5,592 nt of DNA, taken from an uncultured Planctomycetaceae bacterium (GTDB lineage: Bacteria; Planctomycetota; Planctomycetia; Planctomycetales; Planctomycetaceae). The position numbers and the translations under genes were made by a program. This document shows, one piece after another, positions 1 to 4,170 of the stretch (its first letter is position 1; each line of letters begins with the position of its first letter). The DNA lies in the NCBI GenBank assembly GCA_903921605.1, contig CAIXQV010000510.1:1-5592 (forward strand), in the 5' to 3' direction. The notes below the pieces were generated by a model. The model saw nothing but the letters and a program-made list of their open reading frames with translations, had not been told where the DNA came from and made no database searches.

Positions 1-1310
1 AGCTTTGCACTGGCTACTCCGACGACCTGCCCTGCCCCGTTCACCACAGGGCCGCCACTGTTGCCAGGGTTGATCGCTGCATCAATCTGAATCTGTTTTC
101 CTCGCTCTTTATTCTGGATCACCCCGGCCACGGTTCCCGTCGTGACTTTCACATCGGTGCCCAACACGTCAGACAGCGGATAACCGATCGCTCGCACGGC
201 TTCGGCAAGCTGAACCGTGTCCGAATCCGAAAGATTCAGTGTGGGAAGGCCCGAGCCGTTGATTTTGATCAAGGCAACATCAGATCGAGGATCCACGGCA
301 ATGACTGTCGCGGGATAGGTTTGCCCGCCAAGGTGGACTTCGATCCGTTTAGCACCTTCGACAACGTGAGCACATGTTCCGACGAGTCCATCGGCGGCGA
401 CAACGAAGCCCGTGCCGGAGCTTTCTTCTTCCGACACCACCTGATTCGAGTTGCCACTGACATTGTAAGTACATGTGCCGGTTGTCTTCTTTAGGTCATC
501 GCCGGAACCTTCTTCCACGGTGAACATGTAGGTGTGAACTGCACCCGGCTTCCAGTGATAGCGCAGCTTGCGAGCATCGCCACTGATGGCTGCGGTGGCA
601 GGAGGTATGTTGCTGGCTCCGGGCAGCGTCGGAGTTCCTGCCTGTCCCGGAGGAGTTATGCCGGGAACGGTCGGCGGAGTCATCCCGGTTGACCCCGGAT
701 CGCTGCCGGCAATTCCAGCATTTTCTCCGCCGGATGGCGTCCCTGCGATCTCAGTGCCCGTCGTAGTGCCGGAAGTTGCTCCGGAGCTTTTCAGAAATGA
801 CGAGACTGCAAATATGATCACGCCGACGAGTGCTACGCCACCCCCAGCCAGCAAACCAATCATTAGCCCGTTGCCACTCTTTTTTGGTGGAGTGCGTCGC
901 TGCGGCGCGGAGGTTTGGCCGTAGTTGCCATAATCGTCGTAGGCGGGCTCTGAATACGAATCCGTGTTCCACGGATCATCATCGACAGGCCGTTCTTTTC
1001 TAGTTGGCTTCTGAGATGGTCGTGAAGTTGCCGGTGCCGGTTTTGACGCAGATGTTGATGCTGATGCCTTCGGTTTGGAAGCCGCCGTTGCAGCCGGCGG
1101 TGCCGCAGGTTTCCCTGCCACCGATTTTGAGGGAGCCGGTTTGCTGGCGGCAGGAGTAGGCTTCTTTGCCGGTGCGGCAGGAGCAGAATCCGGTGGATCA
1201 ACCGCCAGCTGTTCACCGCAGCGAGGGCACTGCAGAGTAATCGTGGTGGACGCTTCACGGACTCGCAGCTTTGTCAGGCAGCCGGGACATTCAACAATCT
1301 GGTGAGTCAT
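1..1310 (-). CDS. Membrane-anchored trypsin-like (HtrA/DegP-type) serine protease with N-terminal zinc ribbon; C-terminus missing
   Basis: The frame is open from ATG at 1310 to the left edge, giving 436 whole codons without a stop. In order it shows: a zinc ribbon with CPGC (Cys8, Cys11) and CPRC (Cys28, Cys31), like the MJ0042-type fingers at the N-termini of many planctomycete proteins; an Ala/Pro/Ser/Lys-rich linker (about 38-105); an acidic Tyr-rich stretch (about 108-130); one membrane segment (about 149-168) after a basic RRTPPKK; a Gly/Pro/Thr-rich spacer (about 170-240); a short RYHWKPG segment (about 247-285); then a chymotrypsin-fold protease. The catalytic triad is visible: His315 in TCAHVVEGA, Asp344 in RSDVALIKI, Ser418 in NPGNSGGPVV. 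Spacings of 29 and 74 residues are close to those in DegP. By topology the ribbon should be cytoplasmic and the protease outside the membrane. The missing part could hold PDZ domains, but this cannot be seen. The start is fixed by AGGAG seven bases upstream. Protease class is secure; substrate is unknown. Confidence 0.93.
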   Translation of the reverse strand, partial: MTHQIVECPGCLTKLRVREASTTITLQCPRCGEQLAVDPPDSAPAAPAKKPTPAASKPAPSKSVAGKPAAPPAATAASKPKASASTSASKPAPATSRPSQKPTRKERPVDDDPWNTDSYSEPAYDDYGNYGQTSAPQRRTPPKKSGNGLMIGLLAGGGVALVGVIIFAVSSFLKSSGATSGTTTGTEIAGTPSGGENAGIAGSDPGSTGMTPPTVPGITPPGQAGTPTLPGASNIPPATAAISGDARKLRYHWKPGAVHTYMFTVEEGSGDDLKKTTGTCTYNVSGNSNQVVSEEESSGTGFVVAADGLVGTCAHVVEGAKRIEVHLGGQTYPATVIAVDPRSDVALIKINGSGLPTLNLSDSDTVQLAEAVRAIGYPLSDVLGTDVKVTTGTVAGVIQNKERGKQIQIDAAINPGNSGGPVVNGAGQVVGVASAK

Positions 1311-1317
1311 GTTGTTA

Positions 1318-1335
1318 CTCCTGACAGGTTGTCAG
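1318..1335 (-). promoter_or_regulatory. Ribosome-binding site of the protease gene, next to a small hairpin
   Basis: Read on the minus strand, AGGAG (1322-1318) lies seven bases before ATG at 1310, a canonical Shine-Dalgarno sequence. Directly upstream and overlapping its first two bases is a perfect 6-bp dyad: CTGACA at 1321-1326 and TGTCAG at 1330-1335 with a 3-base loop. In mRNA this hairpin would pair the first bases of the AGGAG. The dyad could instead be a protein-binding site. The ribosome-binding site is well supported. A regulatory role for the dyad is a guess. Confidence 0.7.
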
Positions 1336-1355
1336 AAATCTACGGCCAATCAATC

Positions 1356-1390
1356 CTGAATCTGCAGTCGATGGGTGACAACAGATTCAG
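1356..1390 (-). terminator. Long-stem hairpin downstream of the antiporter gene; possible transcription terminator
   Basis: A perfect 9-bp inverted repeat, CTGAATCTG (1356-1364) and CAGATTCAG (1382-1390), can extend through a 2x2 internal loop into GTC/GAC (1367-1369 and 1377-1379). It lies 33 bases beyond the antiporter stop and 46 bases before the protease start, where a terminator or processing hairpin would be expected. On the minus strand the following bases are GATTGATTGG, T-containing but not a proper U tract, so a classical intrinsic terminator is not proven. It may instead stabilise the 3' end or separate two cistrons of one message. Confidence 0.4.
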
Positions 1391-1422
1391 ACTCAGAGAC
1401 GCCAAAACAAAGAAAAGAGTCG

Positions 1423-2811
1423 CTATCGTGCGACGAACCAAAAGAAAGCAATTGCGATCAAGGTCGGAGGAATTGCACCCAGCAACAGACCAACAGGGCT
1501 AATTCCAGTTCCTTCAAAGGCTTTAGACGACTGCAGAATCCCGGCTCCGGCAGGATTTGGAGCATTTGCAATCACGGTCAGTCCTCCACCTGTAACAGCT
1601 CCCGCGACAAGAGCGTACTTGAGCTGATCAGAAATTCCTTCCACAAGTGAACCCAGATAGGTCAGAGCGGCATTGTCGGTGATGGCCGTCAGTGCTGTCG
1701 CCCCAAAATACATCTTTAGCCCCGTCATGTTCTCATTGGCGATCAGTGGTCTCAGCCAATGTTCCTGCAACGATCCCATGGTGACCAGTCCGGCGAGGAA
1801 AAATCCGACGAGCAGACCTTCCTTGAGTTTCAGAGGATCCTGATACTCCTTAGTCGCTGTGACCAACCCCAAGAACATCATAAAGACCCCGAAAAATACG
1901 TCCGGATGATGAGCAAAAGCCACTACCAGAGCCAGAAACATCAGATGCAGGCCAGTCAGCCAGCCGGGCACCTTTTGTTGTTGGGTTGTATCAACTTCTA
2001 CAGCATTCAGTTGCTTCCAGAAGCACAAGACGACAAGTAGCGTCGAACACAAACAACTTGCTACGGCTCTCCAGCCGAATTGGGAAGCCATATGCCAGGT
2101 TCCCCATCCCCATTTTCCGGCCACCATCAGTACCGGAGGTGCTGCGAAGTGTGTCAGAGTACCGCCGATTGAGATGTTGACGAACAACAGACCGATCGTC
2201 GCATACGCCAGTTGCTTGCTGATCGCCTGGTCAAAGTAACGTCGTTTCAGCAGCAATGCGAGAAGCGTCATGGCTGCTGGTTCTGTAATGAACGAACCGA
2301 ACAAGGCCCCAAAGGAGAGTGCTGCGATGTAAAAAGAAACAGTCTCTTTCAGTGGCAGCAGTCGAGCGATGAACAGGATGATCGTTTCTGCCAGATTGAC
2401 CACCGGCCGCGTTGCAGCCACCACCATCACCACAAGTACAAACTTCGGTTCGGTGTAGTTGAGGCTTTCTATGTATTCCACGGCTGCATGGATCGAAAAC
2501 TTCATGACAACGATGGCGAAGAACAGTACCGCTGCCCAGACTCCGAAGACGATTTCCGTTTCCGCGAGGAAATGGAACAAGTTCTCCATAATGGAGCCTT
2601 CAGGATACTTGTGAGCCAGTTTCGCAAACTGCTTCACCACGAACGTATGCAGAATGGCCAACGCGAACAACAAGGTCGCGACATACTCGACCGGTCCTTT
2701 GAGCGGATTCAGTCCAGCCGCATCAGCAGCGGTTGCTGATTCGGCCAGAGTCAGCCACAGAGTTGGAAGAGCATTCAGGGATAGATCCGAAAACAACAGA
2801 TTCATCGGCAC
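1423..2811 (-). CDS. Putative Na+/H+ antiporter (ion transporter superfamily, PF07399-like)
   Basis: This is a complete polytopic membrane protein of 462 residues, or 460 if translation starts at the in-frame ATG at 2805 rather than GTG at 2811. Hydrophobic segments occur along nearly the whole length, roughly 43-60, 84-105, 123-150, 158-188, 200-230, 248-265, 285-316, 331-347, 365-390, 397-425 and 437-460. Two half-repeats typical of the ion transporter superfamily are visible. The first half has GALFGSFITEPAAM (168-181) followed by GGTLTHFAAPPVL (216-228). The second has TALTAITDNAALTYLGS (372-388) followed by GGGLTVIANAPNPAG (408-422). These broken-helix motifs with Thr, Asp379, Asn380, Asn416 and Asn419 are the likely ion-binding sites. 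The role, exchange of sodium for protons at the inner membrane, comes from the family name; the substrate is not evident from sequence. No clear Shine-Dalgarno sequence precedes either start. Transcribed away from the neighbour at 3148, with a hairpin just past its stop. Confidence 0.9.
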   Translation of the reverse strand: MPMNLLFSDLSLNALPTLWLTLAESATAADAAGLNPLKGPVEYVATLLFALAILHTFVVKQFAKLAHKYPEGSIMENLFHFLAETEIVFGVWAAVLFFAIVVMKFSIHAAVEYIESLNYTEPKFVLVVMVVAATRPVVNLAETIILFIARLLPLKETVSFYIAALSFGALFGSFITEPAAMTLLALLLKRRYFDQAISKQLAYATIGLLFVNISIGGTLTHFAAPPVLMVAGKWGWGTWHMASQFGWRAVASCLCSTLLVVLCFWKQLNAVEVDTTQQQKVPGWLTGLHLMFLALVVAFAHHPDVFFGVFMMFLGLVTATKEYQDPLKLKEGLLVGFFLAGLVTMGSLQEHWLRPLIANENMTGLKMYFGATALTAITDNAALTYLGSLVEGISDQLKYALVAGAVTGGGLTVIANAPNPAGAGILQSSKAFEGTGISPVGLLLGAIPPTLIAIAFFWFVAR

Positions 2812-2839
2812 TCAATCGTTCAACCAGGTTCGGAAAGAC

Positions 2840-3019
2840 AGAGTACGCAACCCTGGGTATCACGGCCTCTGTTCAGGTGTGCGGAGTTTACGAGACAAAT
2901 CTGCACATTTCGATCTTCCTCAGGCCAGGACTGGCGTACTCTTCAGGAATTTCTGGGCGTCGCCCGAAAGTCTGCCGGGCCCATTTCCATCGCGGCGTGG
3001 GCTTCAGTCCACTTTTTTT
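2840..3019 (+). ncRNA. Candidate structured small RNA or leader in the divergent spacer
   Basis: No convincing protein gene occupies 2812-3147, but 2840-2942 can fold into nested stems. The outer stem is AGAGTACGC (2840-2848) with GCGTACTCT (2934-2942), 9 bp perfect. A middle stem is GGCCT (2864-2868) with AGGCC (2922-2926), or alternatively CCTGG (2852-2856) with CCAGG (2925-2929). The inner hairpin is TGTGCGGA (2878-2885) with TCTGCACA (2900-2907), 8 bp including one G-U that pairs only in plus-strand RNA. Downstream are overlapping GGGCG/CGCCC (2955-2965) and GCCCG/CGGGC (2962-2966 and 2976-2980) dyads that exclude each other, then a terminator-like hairpin with a T7 run ending at 3019. 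It matches no RNA family I recognise: I saw no SRP, 6S, tmRNA or RNase P signature. No good promoter was found, and chance folding is possible. Confidence 0.28.
2997..3019 (+). terminator. Intrinsic-terminator-like hairpin with seven T's
   Basis: GTGGGC (2997-3002) pairs with GTCCAC (3007-3012) around a TTCA loop, 6 bp including one G-U, and is followed directly by TTTTTTT (3013-3019). The shape and the G-U wobble both point to the plus strand. No plus-strand protein gene ends upstream, because 1423-2811 is read the other way. It would therefore end a small RNA or attenuate a leader transcript running toward the gene at 3148. The stem is short for a strong terminator, and chance is not excluded. 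Confidence 0.45.
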
Positions 3020-3099
3020 ACCAGGATCGCGACTTCTTCTTGATTGGCAACCAGACCCGAATTTCATATCCGATCCATTGTTTCAACCGCGCGGCAGTG

Positions 3100-3128
3100 C
3101 TGACAGGATTGTCCCAAGTCAATATGTC
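3100..3128 (+). promoter_or_regulatory. Candidate sigma-70-type promoter for the gene at 3148
   Basis: CTGACA (3100-3105, five of six matches to TTGACA) is followed after 17 bases by TATGTC (3123-3128, three of six matches to TATAAT). Transcription would start near 3135, just before the candidate start codons at 3148, 3166 and 3214. The -35 box and spacing are good and the -10 box is weak, so this is only a plausible site. Confidence 0.3.
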
Positions 3129-3147
3129 TACGAAGATGTGACTGTCC

Positions 3148-3804
3148 TTGGGCGGTCGTCATGAGTTGCCTATTTCGCATCCCAAAGAGACAGCAACAGT
3201 AATTCGTGCCTTTATGGGGCAGATTCAACGGCCGGCGAGTTTTACGCGTGGCGAGCTTTTGGCTCGCGGGATGAGGTGGGAAAGCGTCACTGAAATTTGG
3301 CAAGTGTTGTTTCTCGAAGGGATTGTCATGTCGAAAACGGGCGACATCGTGAGCCTTCCGATTCAGAAAGACTTTGATCCCACCGGTTGTTGCCTTGATG
3401 CCAACCATGCCTGGGAAATGTTCGGTGGACTGACCGTTGAGGAAGCCGGCATCAAGTTCTTGCAGCATCCTCAATTCTATCAGGAAGACTTCATGTTTAT
3501 GGGAGGTGTCGCATTCGCGTACTACTTCCCTGTCATCGAACGATACATTTATGGAGTGCAGATTGATCCGAAGTTTGACGACGAAGCTGAAGCCGTGAGA
3601 GTTCTCGCCCATTGCATCATCGCACAGCTTGAGCCCGACACACTGGAGTTTGTGAAACCGATTCTCGGTAACATCTGTCGTCTTGTCGCACACGTTCGGG
3701 GGAACTTAAATAAATACGGAGGCGACGAAGTGGATCAACGAGTGATTGACTCATTCTGGGCGGAACTCGAACAGGTTCTTGGCTTGCTTGATACGGCTGG
3801 ATAA
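3148..3804 (+). CDS. Hypothetical protein, unrecognised, soluble, up to 218 residues
   Basis: The frame opens after TGA at 3139-3141 and ends at TAA 3802-3804. Starts available are TTG 3148 (218 residues), TTG 3166 (212) and ATG 3214 (196); none has a clear Shine-Dalgarno sequence. The sequence from the PISHP motif onward reads like ordinary folded protein, so an upstream TTG is preferred, but ATG 3214 is possible. The product is acidic, with no signal peptide or clear membrane helix. Residues about 31-72 (FTRGELLARGMRW through IVSLPI) have a helix-helix-strand look, loosely like a winged helix. Residues about 110-134 contain a hydrophobic aromatic core, MGGVAFAYYFPVIERYI, then an acidic helix DDEAEAVRVLAHCIIAQLE (144-162). 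The AFxYYxP pattern faintly recalls small DUF or immunity-like proteins of the DUF6714 type, but I cannot confirm that. Codon pattern favours this strand over the overlapping reverse frame. Function unknown. Confidence 0.75.
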   Translation: MGGRHELPISHPKETATVIRAFMGQIQRPASFTRGELLARGMRWESVTEIWQVLFLEGIVMSKTGDIVSLPIQKDFDPTGCCLDANHAWEMFGGLTVEEAGIKFLQHPQFYQEDFMFMGGVAFAYYFPVIERYIYGVQIDPKFDDEAEAVRVLAHCIIAQLEPDTLEFVKPILGNICRLVAHVRGNLNKYGGDEVDQRVIDSFWAELEQVLGLLDTAG

Positions 3805-3924
3805 TTATCTCGGCCGGGATTCTGCGTCGGTCTGACGGAGGAAGTACTTCGCAATGCCAGTGCTTTGCCGGCCGGTCTTGTTGTTGAAAGAATCCAACAG
3901 AGCTGAGACCTTCGAAAGGACCAT
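3805..3924 (-). CDS. Possible small protein of 39 residues, or the remnant of a gene; unrecognised
   Basis: ATG at 3924 (or GTG at 3933, 42 residues) opens a frame closed by TAA at 3807-3805. The product begins MVLSKVSALLDSFNNKTGRQ and contains GIAKYFLRQTDAESRPR before the stop. It is a mixed, basic, plausible helical sequence whose codons resemble those of the neighbouring genes more than either other local frame does. Its stop directly abuts that of the plus-strand gene, the two sharing the palindrome TAATTA (3802-3807). An in-frame stop at 3948-3946 limits upstream extension, and no Shine-Dalgarno sequence is clear. It could be a real small gene, the decayed end of a longer one, or chance. 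No family recognised. Confidence 0.3.
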   Translation of the reverse strand: MVLSKVSALLDSFNNKTGRQSTGIAKYFLRQTDAESRPR

Positions 3925-3995
3925 GTTCTGCACTCGCGGCGACGTTTAGTCATATTCTGGCAAATCAGGGAATGCTCTTTCGCGGCGTGGATCGT

Positions 3996-4023
3996 TTTTC
4001 AATAGTTCACACGTGACTATACT
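3996..4023 (+). promoter_or_regulatory. Candidate xylB promoter with an overlapping dyad
   Basis: TTTTCA (3996-4001) and TATACT (4018-4023, five of six matches to TATAAT) are 16 bases apart on the plus strand. Transcription would start near 4030 and give a leader of about 140 bases before the xylB ATG. An imperfect dyad, TAG-t-TCAC-ac-GTGA-CTA (4003-4019), fills the spacer and enters the -10 box, where a repressor would block polymerase. The -10 is good and the -35 only fair. The operator idea is inference. Confidence 0.3.
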
Positions 4024-4049
4024 CCCGAGTCAAACGCGTTGCGAAAACT

Positions 4050-4070
4050 CTCTATCCGGCCTTCGGAGAG
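4050..4070 (+). other. Small hairpin in the xylB leader
   Basis: TCCG (4055-4058) pairs with CGGA (4064-4067) around a GCCTT loop, and the stem continues with CTC (4050-4052) and GAG (4068-4070) across a 2-base bulge. No T run follows on the plus strand, so it is not a terminator for that strand. It sits about 100 bases before the xylB start, and I see no other gene signal in 3954-4157 beyond this and the promoter candidate. Function unknown. Confidence 0.25.
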
Positions 4071-4157
4071 CAAAAATGAGCGATAAACGTTATCAGTCGT
4101 TGCCGTGTTTTTCCAAAACAAAATTCCTGACTCTGTCCTGTCTCACTATTTATTCCT

Positions 4158-4161
4158 GGAG
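4158..4161 (+). promoter_or_regulatory. Ribosome-binding site of xylB
   Basis: GGAG lies nine bases before ATG at 4171, at normal spacing. It supports this ATG over the upstream in-frame codons that remain open back to TAA at 4084-4086. The protein begins its family motif seven residues later, which agrees. Confidence 0.65.
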
Positions 4162-4170
4162 CAATTCTTC

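Noticed and set aside
568..924. 118-residue plus-strand ORF rich in Gly/Pro/Val
   Set aside because: It is the antisense of the low-complexity Gly/Pro linker and membrane segment of the protease; the protease frame has a full set of recognisable motifs.
863..1258. 131-residue minus-strand ORF rich in Arg, His and Leu
   Set aside because: It is an out-of-frame reading of the Ala/Pro/Lys linker region of the protease and has a repetitive shadow-like composition.
2212..2739. 175-residue plus-strand ORF rich in Cys, His and Gln
   Set aside because: It is fully antisense to the antiporter gene and has no domain-like pattern.
2824..2840. CAGGTTCGGAAAGACA looked faintly like the conserved tip of SRP RNA
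   Set aside because: The diagnostic CCGGAAGGAAGCAG tip and its closing helix are absent, and the local fold has a 14-base loop rather than a tetraloop.
2840..2942. 9-bp terminal inverted repeats 103 bases apart considered as a miniature transposable element
   Set aside because: No target-site duplication flanks them, there is no second copy in the window, and the internal nested hairpin fits an RNA fold better.
1321..3107. CTGACAGG occurs before the protease gene (1321-1328) and before the unknown gene (3100-3107)
   Set aside because: It is an 8-mer match only, in different orientation relative to the genes and with different flanks; likely chance.
2733..3164. 143-residue plus-strand ORF crossing the divergent spacer
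   Set aside because: It begins antisense to the antiporter, has no ribosome-binding site and would read through the terminator-like hairpin; the composition is irregular.
3161..3202. 13-codon ORF starting ATG just inside the unknown gene
   Set aside because: It is very short, out of frame with the main gene and has no ribosome-binding site. A leader-peptide role cannot be supported.
3064..3693. 209-residue minus-strand ORF opposite the unknown gene
   Set aside because: Codon pattern and protein character favour the plus strand; this frame is His/Cys/Asn-rich in the way of an antisense shadow.
3854..3949. 31-codon plus-strand ORF with GGAGG upstream at 3837-3841
   Set aside because: The Shine-Dalgarno-like sequence is 12 bases away and the product looks less protein-like than the minus-strand frame over the same bases.
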